Notes under the pieces: model-generated | The model's input: the letters and a program-made list of their open reading frames with translations, nothing else | Databases searched by the model: none | Told to the model about the DNA's origin: nothing | Made by a program: the position numbers and the translations under genes | Shown here: piece by piece, positions 56,418 to 64,000 of the stretch | Layout of the letters: each line of letters starts with the position of its first letter | Numbering within the stretch: position 1 is the stretch's first letter | Assembly: GCF_002993325.1 (NCBI RefSeq) | Contig: NZ_PVNO01000023.1 | Location: 62,001-126,000 of the forward strand | Direction: 5' to 3' | DNA: 64,000 nt | Origin: Alteromonas gracilis | GTDB taxonomy: Bacteria; Pseudomonadota; Gammaproteobacteria; Enterobacterales; Alteromonadaceae

Positions 56418-57626
56418 ATGAACGTAACTCGCGCTACATTTGATGATGTAATGGTTCCTAACTATAACCCAGCAGACATGGTGCCTGTTCGCGGTGAAGG
56501 TTCTCGAGTCTGGGACCAAGATGGGGCTGAGTACATCGACTTTGCAGGCGGTATTGCAGTAAACGTTCTTGGTCATTGCCACCCTGAGCTCGTTAAGGCG
56601 CTTAATGACCAAGGCAATAAGCTTTGGCATCTAAGTAATGTATTTACGAATGAACCCGCGCTTCGCCTGGCCAAAAAGCTAAACGATGCTACCTTTTCTG
56701 ACAAAGTGTATTTCGCTAATTCGGGCGCAGAAGCCAACGAAGCAGCATTAAAACTAGCCCGTCGTTGGGCACTTGATAAGCACGGCGAAGACAAGAACCA
56801 AATCATTGCGTTTAACAAAGGTTTTCACGGTCGTACTTTCTTTACCGTAACAGTAGGTGGTCAAGCCGCTTATTCTGATGGCTTTGGTCCTAAACCTGGC
56901 GCAGTTGACCACTGTGACTATAACGACCTAGCAGCCTTTGAAGCACTTATCTCTGACAAAACCTGTGCTGTTATGATGGAGCCTCTTCAAGGTGAAGGCG
57001 GTATTATTCCACCTGATGTAGACTTCGTGAAAGGTGTACGCGAGCTTTGTGACAAGCATAACGCATTACTTATTTTTGACGAAGTTCAGTCGGGGGTTGG
57101 TCGCACAGGTCACCTATACGCGTATATGGGTCTTGGCGTAACACCTGATATTTTGACCACTGCGAAATCTCTTGGTGGTGGCTTCCCAATTGGCGCCATG
57201 CTTACGACAGCAGACATTGCGGCGCACCTTAAACCCGGCACGCACGGTAGCACGTATGGCGGTAACCCACTAGCATGTGCAGTTGCAGAGAAAGCCCTCG
57301 ATATTATTAACCAGCCAGAAGTACTTGAAGGCGTGCTTAAGAAAGAAGCGCTTTTCCGTGAGCTTCTAAGTGCAATTAACGATAAATACAACGTATTTGA
57401 AGAAGTTCGTGGTCAAGGCATGCTGCTTGGTTGCGCGTTAAATGAAAAATACCAAGGCCGCGCTCGCGATTTCATGATGGCGGCGACAAAAGAGCACCTT
57501 ATGTGCTTGGTAGCCGGCATGAATGTTATTCGTTTTGCGCCTTCATTAGTGATTCCTGATGAGGATATCAAAGAAGGTCTTGCACGTTTTGAGCGCGCCG
57601 TTGCTGCCGTTGTAAACGCCGAATAA
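56418..57626 (+). CDS. astC: Acetylornithine/succinylornithine aminotransferase
   Basis: This is a PLP-dependent class III aminotransferase that acts on acetylornithine in arginine synthesis (ArgD role) and on succinylornithine in arginine breakdown (AstC role). The 402-residue protein has [18 protein letters not shown] (about residues 98-115), [24 protein letters not shown] (PLP-binding Asp about 221), and [13 protein letters not shown] (catalytic Lys about 250). The arg cluster in this window lacks argD, so this gene likely serves both directions. It leads astA and astD. The pabA neighbour is typical of argD; the operon is typical of astC. Confidence 0.94.
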   Translation: MNVTRATFDDVMVPNYNPADMVPVRGEGSRVWDQDGAEYIDFAGGIAVNVLGHCHPELVKALNDQGNKLWHLSNVFTNEPALRLAKKLNDATFSDKVYFANSGAEANEAALKLARRWALDKHGEDKNQIIAFNKGFHGRTFFTVTVGGQAAYSDGFGPKPGAVDHCDYNDLAAFEALISDKTCAVMMEPLQGEGGIIPPDVDFVKGVRELCDKHNALLIFDEVQSGVGRTGHLYAYMGLGVTPDILTTAKSLGGGFPIGAMLTTADIAAHLKPGTHGSTYGGNPLACAVAEKALDIINQPEVLEGVLKKEALFRELLSAINDKYNVFEEVRGQGMLLGCALNEKYQGRARDFMMAATKEHLMCLVAGMNVIRFAPSLVIPDEDIKEGLARFERAVAAVVNAE

Positions 57627-57646
57627 TTACAACACGAGTAGCGAAC

Positions 57647-58684
57647 ATGAATATCATTCGCCCTATCACGAAGGCCGACTATAACGCGCTAAAAGAAATT
57701 GCCGTTGAATCGGGTATTGGCTTCACGTCTTTGCCCGTTAACGACGAACTTTTACAGCGCAAAATTGATCGTGCAGAAACTGCGTTCAACAAACCTAATG
57801 TAACTGAACCTGGCGATGAGTCATACCTGTTTGTTATGGAAGATACCACTACCGGCACGGTAGTAGGGACAACCGGTATTGAAGCTGCTGTTGGCATTGA
57901 AGACGCGTTTTATCACTATCACCTTAGTAAGGTCGTCCATGCATCTCGCGAGCTAAACATTCACAACACAGTAGACATTCTTACGTTTTGTAATGACTAC
58001 ACCGGGGTAACGGAAATATGCACGCTATTCCTTCGCGAACAAGCCCGAGGCGGCATTAACGGCCGCTTTCTTTCAAAGGTTCGCTTCTTGTTCATGATGG
58101 AGCATCGCGAGCGCTTTTCTGAAACAGTGATTGCAGAGATGCGCGGTGTAAGTGATGAAGAGGGTCGCTCTCCGTTTTGGGAATGGCTAGAAAACCACTT
58201 TTTCTCTATGGACTTCCCCACTGCTGACTATCTAACGGGTATTGGCAATAAAGTATTTATTGCTGAGCTAATGCCGAAATATCCGATTTACGTGAACCTG
58301 CTTAGCAAAGAAGCGCAGGAAGTAATTGGCGAGGTACATGAAAAGACTCGCCCTGCCCTTCAGCTCCTTGAGGAGGAAGGCTTTTCTTGCCGTGGATATG
58401 TAGATATTTTCGATGCAGGCCCAACGGTTGAAGCGAACTTAAGCCATATCCGCACCGCTCAGGCGAGTTTAAAACTTCCTGTTGTTATTGATGATAGTGC
58501 GGCAGCACAAGGTCAGACTCACTATATAATCAACACATCAATATCCGATTTTCGTGCAGTCGCTACCGAGATGACGGTGAGCGAAGAAAAGCACGTTGCT
58601 GTGCTATCTCGCCAAACGGCTGCTGCATTGAATGTCAAAGAGGGCGAGTACGTTCGCTTTGCCCCGGTTACATTCAGAGACTAA
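57647..58684 (+). CDS. astA: Arginine N-succinyltransferase
   Basis: This is the first step of the ammonia-producing arginine succinyltransferase (AST) pathway. The 345-residue protein has [28 protein letters not shown] at its start. It also has the GNAT-like core [24 protein letters not shown] (about 125-148), the [35 protein letters not shown] region (about 185-219), and the C-terminal [20 protein letters not shown]. It lies 20 bases after astC and 14 before astD, in one operon. Confidence 0.96.
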   Translation: MNIIRPITKADYNALKEIAVESGIGFTSLPVNDELLQRKIDRAETAFNKPNVTEPGDESYLFVMEDTTTGTVVGTTGIEAAVGIEDAFYHYHLSKVVHASRELNIHNTVDILTFCNDYTGVTEICTLFLREQARGGINGRFLSKVRFLFMMEHRERFSETVIAEMRGVSDEEGRSPFWEWLENHFFSMDFPTADYLTGIGNKVFIAELMPKYPIYVNLLSKEAQEVIGEVHEKTRPALQLLEEEGFSCRGYVDIFDAGPTVEANLSHIRTAQASLKLPVVIDDSAAAQGQTHYIINTSISDFRAVATEMTVSEEKHVAVLSRQTAAALNVKEGEYVRFAPVTFRD

Positions 58685-58698
58685 AAAGGACACCCACT

Positions 58699-60168
58699 AT
58701 GCTACATACACATTTTATCAACGGTGAATGGGTTGCCGGACAAGGTCACGACTTAGCGTCAATTGACCCTGCAAAAAACGAAGTAATTTGGGAAGGTAAG
58801 TCTGCGACTGCCGCTCAAATCGATGATGCGATTAAAGCCGCTCGTGCCGCGCTTGTAGCGTGGAGCATGAAAACCGTAGAAGAGCGCCTTGAAATCATCA
58901 AGGTTTACGGCACCAAGCTAGAAGAAGCTAAAGCGCATCTTGCGAAGGTAATGGCAAAAGAAACCGGCAAGCCAGAGTGGGAAACTGCCACTGAAGTGGG
59001 TGCCATGATGGGTAAAATTGGCATCTCAGAAAAGGCCTACTTTGAGCGTACTGGAAACGTAGAAAACCCAATGCCCGTAGGTAAAGCATTCATTCGTCAC
59101 AAGCCTCACGGTGTTGTCGCAGTTTTCGGCCCTTACAATTTCCCGGGGCACCTTCCCAATGGGCACATTGTTCCTGCGCTTATTGCCGGCAATACGGTTG
59201 TATTCAAGCCAAGCGATTTGACCCCTATGGTTGCACAAGAGATGGTGAAACTGTGGGATGCAGCAGGTCTTCCGGCAGGCGTACTTAACCTGGTACAAGG
59301 TGAGGTTGAAACAGGCAAGGCGTTGGCGTCGCATAACGACATCGATGGCCTTTTCTTTACGGGTAGCTCACGCACGGGAAGAATTTTACACGAGCAGTTT
59401 GCTGGCCATCCTGGCAAAATTTTGGCTTTGGAAATGGGCGGCAACAACCCGCTAATCGTAAAAGATGTCGCCGATGTAGATGCAGCGGTTCACGATATTG
59501 TTCAATCTGCTTTCATAACATCAGGTCAGCGCTGTACTTGTGCTCGCCGCTTGTTCTTGCCAGCCGACGCGCAAGGTGATGCTATCCTTGCTCGCCTTAT
59601 TGAGGTTACGAAAAATATCAAAGTTGGCGATTATGATGCTGAAGATCAGCCTTTTATGGGCGCTATGATTTCGAGCAACGCTGCAGCACTTATGGTGAAA
59701 GCGCAGCAAGAGCTTGAAAACCTTGGCGGTAAAGTATTGGTTCGCCTTGTGCAACAAGACGAAAACAAAGGCTTCGCGACTCCAGGTATTATCGATGTTA
59801 CTGACATGCTTGCGTCACTGCCGGATGAAGAACATTTCGGCCCGCTGCTTAAAGTGATCCGCTACAGCGACTTTGATGCTGCCATTGAAGAGGCGAACAA
59901 CACCAGCTTTGGTTTGTCGGCAGGCCTTTTAGGTGACAATGAAGAAGACTATCGCTACTTCTTTGCCCGTATTCGCGCTGGTATTGTAAACTGGAACAGA
60001 CCTATAACAGGTGCAAGCAGTGCTGCGCCATTTGGTGGTGTAGGTGACAGCGGCAACCACAGAGCAAGCGCGTTCTATGCGGCGGACTACTGTGCGTACC
60101 CTGTTGCATCGGTTGAGCTTGATAAAGTCACCATGCCTGGCAAATTAAGTCCAGGCTTGTCGATGTAA
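58699..60168 (+). CDS. astD: N-succinylglutamate 5-semialdehyde dehydrogenase
   Basis: AstD oxidises succinylglutamate semialdehyde to succinylglutamate in arginine catabolism. The 489-residue aldehyde dehydrogenase has the N-terminal [44 protein letters not shown] (about 147-177), the glycine turn FFTGSSRTG, the catalytic Glu in [10 protein letters not shown] (about 243-252), and the catalytic Cys in [10 protein letters not shown] (about 279). AAGGAC precedes the ATG. AstB and AstE genes are not in this window, so the rest of the pathway must be elsewhere. Confidence 0.96.
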   Translation: MLHTHFINGEWVAGQGHDLASIDPAKNEVIWEGKSATAAQIDDAIKAARAALVAWSMKTVEERLEIIKVYGTKLEEAKAHLAKVMAKETGKPEWETATEVGAMMGKIGISEKAYFERTGNVENPMPVGKAFIRHKPHGVVAVFGPYNFPGHLPNGHIVPALIAGNTVVFKPSDLTPMVAQEMVKLWDAAGLPAGVLNLVQGEVETGKALASHNDIDGLFFTGSSRTGRILHEQFAGHPGKILALEMGGNNPLIVKDVADVDAAVHDIVQSAFITSGQRCTCARRLFLPADAQGDAILARLIEVTKNIKVGDYDAEDQPFMGAMISSNAAALMVKAQQELENLGGKVLVRLVQQDENKGFATPGIIDVTDMLASLPDEEHFGPLLKVIRYSDFDAAIEEANNTSFGLSAGLLGDNEEDYRYFFARIRAGIVNWNRPITGASSAAPFGGVGDSGNHRASAFYAADYCAYPVASVELDKVTMPGKLSPGLSM

Positions 60169-60208
60169 TCAATCTTAAACGTTTCGCGAGCGTTTTTTAC
60201 AATACACG

Positions 60209-60241
60209 AAAGGCCGATGCTACTTACGTATCGGCCCCTTT
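60209..60241 (+). terminator. Hairpin after astD
   Basis: Arms AAAGGCCGAT and ATCGGCCCCTTT pair with a two-base bulge around an 11-base loop. The right arm ends in TTT only, so termination is possible but not strong. Confidence 0.45.
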
Positions 60242-60303
60242 AGTACCAACCCTATACGAACTATTCATGTAAAATAGTCGATGACAGAAAGGACCCTACC
60301 GCC

Positions 60304-61110
60304 ATGCATAGCAACATTGATACGTTGTTTAGCAACATGTGGGACGATTACGTTAGTATCACGCCCTCTGCACACAAAATTCATGCCCTTCTTGCAGGTG
60401 AAGAAAACACCAGCGACATCGTTAACGATCATGTAGCTTTTCGAACTTTTGCTCTTGATAAAACCCGCTTAGATAAGCTTGCTGCACACTTCTTAGCGCT
60501 TGGTTACGAAGCGAAAGGCGACTATGACTTTGAAGCGAAGAAGCTGACTGCGAAGCACTTTGAACACCCAGACGATACTAAGCCAAAAGTATTCATTAGC
60601 GAGCTGCGCGTAGATGAACTTTCTGAAACCGCACAGCGCATTATTAAAAAGCTAGTGGAGCAAATGCCCGAATCTGTGGTGGAAGCCGATAACTTTTTAT
60701 ATTCAGGCAAGCATTGGGAAGTGTCTAAGTCGGAATATGACACATTACTTAATGAATCTGAATACGCTGCATGGATGGCAGCGTGGGGCTTTCGCGCGAA
60801 TCATTTTACTGTAAGTGTAAATCACTTGAGCCGTACCGACGAACTTTCAGACGTAAATATGCTGCTAAAAGAAGCAGGCTTTGTGCTTAATACTTCAGGT
60901 GGCGAAATTAAAGGTGGCCCAGATGTATTCTTAGCCCAATCGTCAACCATGGCTGATCGTGCCGACGTTGCATTTAGCGACGAAACATTATCGATCCCAA
61001 GCTGCTTTTATGAGTTTGCACAACGATATGAAATGCCTGATGGAAAGCTTTACACGGGTTTTGTTGCCGCATCGGCTGATAAAATCTTTGAAAGTACGAA
61101 TGCTAAATAA
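60304..61110 (+). CDS. DUF1338 protein, HglS-like 2-oxoacid dioxygenase
   Basis: This 268-residue protein belongs to DUF1338, the family of HglS (YdcJ), an iron-dependent 2-oxoadipate dioxygenase/decarboxylase. The metal and substrate residues can be located: H and R spaced four apart in NDHVAFRTF (about residues 43-50), H in RANHFTVSVNHL (about 160), and E in YEFAQRYEMPDGKLYTGFVAASADKIFEST (about 238). The QSSTMADRADV motif (about 214) is also typical. It is shorter than HglS (about 460). It follows astD by about 135 bases with a hairpin between, so a link to arginine or lysine catabolism is possible. The substrate is inferred only. Confidence 0.82.
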   Translation: MHSNIDTLFSNMWDDYVSITPSAHKIHALLAGEENTSDIVNDHVAFRTFALDKTRLDKLAAHFLALGYEAKGDYDFEAKKLTAKHFEHPDDTKPKVFISELRVDELSETAQRIIKKLVEQMPESVVEADNFLYSGKHWEVSKSEYDTLLNESEYAAWMAAWGFRANHFTVSVNHLSRTDELSDVNMLLKEAGFVLNTSGGEIKGGPDVFLAQSSTMADRADVAFSDETLSIPSCFYEFAQRYEMPDGKLYTGFVAASADKIFESTNAK

Positions 61111-61125
61111 CGTAAATGCCTAGAT

Positions 61126-61153
61126 AAAAAAAGCCCTTTGCTGGGCTTTTTTT
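61126..61153. terminator. Terminator between the DUF1338 and GGDEF/EAL genes
   Basis: AAAAAAAGCCC-TTTGCT-GGGCTTTTTTT is a strong hairpin with A and T runs, between two convergent genes. Confidence 0.9.
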
Positions 61154-61227
61154 GTATCTGCTGTTCCGGGCTAATGGATGATTTTGAGCTTTGGCCAAAA
61201 ATAGCTACAAATGCTCTTTACGTTCAC

Positions 61228-63396
61228 TTACCGCTCTGGCTCAGTGGTATGCCTTGCCAGAAATTGATCATAAGGCATGGGTTTATCAAAATAGAATCCC
61301 TGCATCAGTTGGACTTCGGCGTGTTCCATAAAAGGAAGATAAGATTCCAGCTCAACTCCCTCAGCTACTATGTCTATCTTGAGGCTTCTCAGCATCGCAA
61401 CTAACCCCATGAATAGTGCATTTGCTTTACTGTCTTGATGAATACCCTGCACCAGACTTTTATCCACTTTAACCACTTCAAACTGAAAGCTTCGCAAATA
61501 GCTAAGCGAAGAAAAGCCGCAGCCAAAATCATCGAGGGAAAGCCTGAAGCCGTAGTCACGTAAACGGTTTAATGCTCTCAGTGCTTTTTTTTCATCTTTT
61601 ACAAAAACGGACTCTGTGAGCTCCAACTCAATATATTCGGGGGATACGTGATTGTTTTCACAGATAGACGCCGCTTGTTCTGGAAATAGCGGGTCGAGCA
61701 TCTGATTAGCACTAATGTTGACCGACAGCGGAATGGCGTCTCCCTGTTGAGATTCCATGATCGAAATATAATCGCAGGCCGCATCAAGAGCTTGCAAGCC
61801 TATTGCGCTATCTAGTTTGTGCTCTTCAGCAATAGGAATGAAAATGGCGGGCGATACCACACCATGTAGACCAGATATCCATCGGCATAGCACTTCCCCA
61901 CCTTTCAGTTCACCTCGAAGATCATATTTCCCCTGGATATAGAAATCTAACAGGTGGTTTTCTACAGTTCTGCGCAAATCATTCACCATACTTACTTGTT
62001 GGGTCATACTTTCATATAGCCCTACTTCATAAATGAATGCCTGCCCTTTACCAAGCTCTTTGGCCCTGTACATGGCGGCATCTGCACACTGTAGAAGGCT
62101 CTCTATATTGTCGCTATGTTCTGGGAACTCAGCTATACCTACACTGGCCGATAGCCTAAGCTTTGAAGATTTTGCTCGTACAAGGTTCTCTTCAATTTTC
62201 TGAATAAGCTGCGTAGATTTATCTGCCACGTCTTTAACTGTTTGGCCAGGCAGCACTGCGATAAACTCGTCGCCACCCCACCGGCCGACATTGCCACTTT
62301 TGTCGAATATACCAGTCAATAATGTGCCGACGCGCTTTAGTTCGATGTCGCCTTGATCATGTCCCGCCGTATCGTTAATCGCCTTAAAACCATCTAAGTC
62401 GATAAAAGCTAGTACAAATTGCTGCTTATTTTTAACCAGCGTTGAAATAAACTCTCGTAGGGAGTTTCTATTTGAAAGACCCGTTAATTCATCACTAAGG
62501 GCCAGCTGACGCAGCTTCGCCTCATTGCGCTTCCTATCCGTGATATCCCGCATTGTCGCTATCAAATAAGATGACGTTTGCTGGTACGTTTCAAACAAAG
62601 CTATCGAAATATCGACGCTTTTAACCTGCTCACCTTTTGCTTTTATTGAAGATTCAAAGCGTAGTTGTTTGTTTATTCCCAGCAGTTCTCTGTTCACTTT
62701 CTCGGAAATGAATATCCGATTAAAGTCCATTCCAATGCACTGTTCTTTTACCGATGCGCCCATTAATTGAATAAATGCATCGTTGCACTCTGTGATAACA
62801 AGTTCTGGCGATAGGACGAGCATAGGCTCTCTTGAGCTCGCAAAGGCCGACGCCATCAGATGAAAGGAATGTTCAGCCTTACGCTGAGAGGTGATATCTT
62901 TGGTGGTACCTACGATATGCAAGGCCTCACCATTTTGACCCCGTTTGAGTACACGCCCTCTCAACCGCACCCACTGATATTCACGCTCTAGCTTTAATCG
63001 AAAGGAAAATTCAATGCGATCGCGGTTTCCGTGTAGCGCCATGGTCCAGTGAAATTGAAGACCATCGAGGTCATCCTCATGCACGCGCTCCATCATATGA
63101 ATTAAGGTTCCAGACCACGTTATCTCATTCTCACTATGCAGTGAGAATGAACGAATTTCCATTATGTCTGTGTTGGCTTTCCAGCTCCAAAACGATTCTT
63201 GAGACGCCCATAACGCTAATTCTAAATCCTTTTGAACAGCTTGGCTTTCTTTGAGAGTTTCATAGAGGCTTTGAGTTTTTTCTCGTAATAGTTGCTCCGC
63301 CTGTTCTCTAGAATTGCGCTCACGCTTTAACCGCCGTTCTAAAATTGCAGTACGGTCTTTCTGCTTAACAGAATCGTGCGAAGTGTCATGCGCCAT
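61228..63396 (-). CDS. GGDEF/EAL protein of the H-NOX-associated (HaCE) type
   Basis: This 722-residue c-di-GMP enzyme has an N-terminal coiled coil (about residues 15-60), two PAS domains (about 60-175 and 178-295), GGDEF (about 300-455, with the intact motif RWGGDEFIAVLPG) and EAL (about 465-715). The EAL signature reads EVL in GGEVLCRW. NISANQ, ELTESVF, SLDDFGCGFSSL, KVDKSLV and EGVE are all present, so both activities could be real. It has no transmembrane segment. It starts 11 bases after the H-NOX gene, so the two form an operon. H-NOX/HaCE pairs tune c-di-GMP and biofilm to nitric oxide, known in Shewanella and others. Confidence 0.9.
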   Translation of the reverse strand: MAHDTSHDSVKQKDRTAILERRLKRERNSREQAEQLLREKTQSLYETLKESQAVQKDLELALWASQESFWSWKANTDIMEIRSFSLHSENEITWSGTLIHMMERVHEDDLDGLQFHWTMALHGNRDRIEFSFRLKLEREYQWVRLRGRVLKRGQNGEALHIVGTTKDITSQRKAEHSFHLMASAFASSREPMLVLSPELVITECNDAFIQLMGASVKEQCIGMDFNRIFISEKVNRELLGINKQLRFESSIKAKGEQVKSVDISIALFETYQQTSSYLIATMRDITDRKRNEAKLRQLALSDELTGLSNRNSLREFISTLVKNKQQFVLAFIDLDGFKAINDTAGHDQGDIELKRVGTLLTGIFDKSGNVGRWGGDEFIAVLPGQTVKDVADKSTQLIQKIEENLVRAKSSKLRLSASVGIAEFPEHSDNIESLLQCADAAMYRAKELGKGQAFIYEVGLYESMTQQVSMVNDLRRTVENHLLDFYIQGKYDLRGELKGGEVLCRWISGLHGVVSPAIFIPIAEEHKLDSAIGLQALDAACDYISIMESQQGDAIPLSVNISANQMLDPLFPEQAASICENNHVSPEYIELELTESVFVKDEKKALRALNRLRDYGFRLSLDDFGCGFSSLSYLRSFQFEVVKVDKSLVQGIHQDSKANALFMGLVAMLRSLKIDIVAEGVELESYLPFMEHAEVQLMQGFYFDKPMPYDQFLARHTTEPER

Positions 63397-63407
63397 TACG
63401 CCTCCAG

Positions 63408-63944
63408 CTAAACGATAGAGATACTAAACTCGTATGTGTGAGGAATATCGAGCTGGTGGGTTTCTCTTTCTAATTGGCAGTTATAATACTCTGCTGCAGC
63501 GTCCATCAAACCCTCAGCTAGCGGATATAGCTCTCTTTCGGAGTAATACTGTAAGCGCATGGTCGTGTCTGTGCGAGAAAGCACTTTAAATCGCGGTAAG
63601 TCGGCATCGGGATAAAGTTTTTTAACCTGAACATGAATATCGCTATCTAAATGCTCTAACATTTGCAATATATCAGTGGTGTTTGCAAGCACATCTCCAT
63701 GCACTGCACCAAGCTTCCCGAACAGATAATAGCCAAAATCATATAGCAATTCGTTGGCCGATTTACCCGTTTTTTCTACCAGCACACCTACCAAACGCTC
63801 CATTTGTTCAAATGGGTAATAGCCAACAGCGGTATAAGCACCGTCATTTTCTAATTCAGCCTCCATGATAACGTCGTCTGCGAAATCAGGAGACACTTTC
63901 TCCTCTAGCATATCGATAAACGACGTAAAAACTATTCCTAGCAT
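63408..63944 (-). CDS. hnoX: Heme-nitric oxide/oxygen-binding (H-NOX) sensor
   Basis: This 178-residue heme sensor is a stand-alone H-NOX. It begins MLGIVFTSFIDML. It has the conserved proximal His (about residue 104) in LDSDIHVQVKKLYP, the LPRF segment, and the heme-propionate motif Y-x-S-x-R (Y133, S135, R137 in YYSERELYPLAEGL). The length is normal for a bacterial H-NOX. GAGG precedes the ATG. A downstream GGDEF/EAL gene 11 bases away fixes its role as a likely nitric oxide input to c-di-GMP. No distal-pocket Tyr for oxygen binding can be judged by eye, so NO specificity is inferred. Confidence 0.93.
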   Translation of the reverse strand: MLGIVFTSFIDMLEEKVSPDFADDVIMEAELENDGAYTAVGYYPFEQMERLVGVLVEKTGKSANELLYDFGYYLFGKLGAVHGDVLANTTDILQMLEHLDSDIHVQVKKLYPDADLPRFKVLSRTDTTMRLQYYSERELYPLAEGLMDAAAEYYNCQLERETHQLDIPHTYEFSISIV

Positions 63945-64000
63945 AAAAAATCCTCAGCAAATCCTATAGTGAGTCTAGTTCAACCAGGCTTAAGAACAAA
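63945..64000 (-). promoter_or_regulatory. Upstream region of the H-NOX gene
   Basis: The last 56 bases hold the ribosome site of the H-NOX gene and probably part of its promoter. The sequence ends here and no further gene start is visible. Confidence 0.3.

Overview
The window looks like chromosomal DNA of a marine gammaproteobacterium of the Alteromonadales, most likely Alteromonas or a close relative. This rests on gene content and order: argCBFGH with a separate argA, mrcA divergent from pilMNOPQ-aroK-aroB-damX-dam-rpe-trpS, yibN-grxC-secB-gpsA, a large TonB-dependent receptor and an H-NOX/c-di-GMP pair. No rRNA, plasmid origin, prophage, intact insertion sequence or CRISPR array was seen. 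Most of the window is core housekeeping sequence. The accessory parts are about 3.2-8.7 kb and 33.7-34.7 kb, plus small remnants between genes.

Layout. 0-3 kb: ilvI-ilvH (branched-chain amino acids) and a MaoP-type DUF413 gene, all on the minus strand. 3-8.5 kb: a hotdog-fold protein, a 1122-residue TonB-dependent receptor and an unrecognised membrane-anchored protein. 8.6-8.9 kb: two tandem tRNA-Gly(GCC) genes and a stray third tRNA 3' end. 9-13.5 kb: orn, rsgA, psd, an EamA transporter and a GDPD phosphodiesterase. 13.5-19.7 kb: a MerC protein, yibQ and envC on the minus strand, then yibN-grxC-secB-gpsA on the plus strand, a 5'-truncated gene remnant, and trmL. 19.8-24.5 kb: a lysophospholipase-like hydrolase, a CpxRA-like two-component system divergent from a Spy/CpxP protein, and mgsA.

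24.5-31.9 kb: the arginine biosynthesis cluster argC-B-F-G-H-A. A promoter overlapped by an ARG box precedes it, followed by a 41-codon upstream ORF and a perfect 18-bp hairpin with a T-run, which together look like an attenuator. 32-36.1 kb: a hydrolase, a TetR regulator with a palindromic operator candidate, an unknown gene bracketed by REP-like palindromes, yghU and a small lipoprotein. 36.4-40.9 kb: maeA and mrcA. 41-53.8 kb: pilMNOPQ, aroK, aroB, damX, dam, two small envelope genes, a TorF-type porin, rpe and trpS. 53.9-61.1 kb: pabA/trpG, an HDOD protein, and astC/argD-astA-astD followed by a DUF1338 gene. 61.2-63.9 kb: an H-NOX sensor with a GGDEF/EAL partner.

How the genes connect. 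Arginine synthesis at 25-32 kb and arginine succinylation at 56-60 kb share the aminotransferase at 56.4 kb, since no other argD is present. The Cpx-like pair with its divergent Spy/CpxP gene, the envC/yibQ pair, mrcA and damX form a strong cell-envelope theme. pilM-Q supplies the inner-membrane platform and secretin of type IV pili. The H-NOX pair would link nitric oxide to c-di-GMP.

The best candidate for undescribed biology is the argC leader. Secondary candidates are the unknown gene between REP-like palindromes and the unknown gene beside the tRNA-Gly array.
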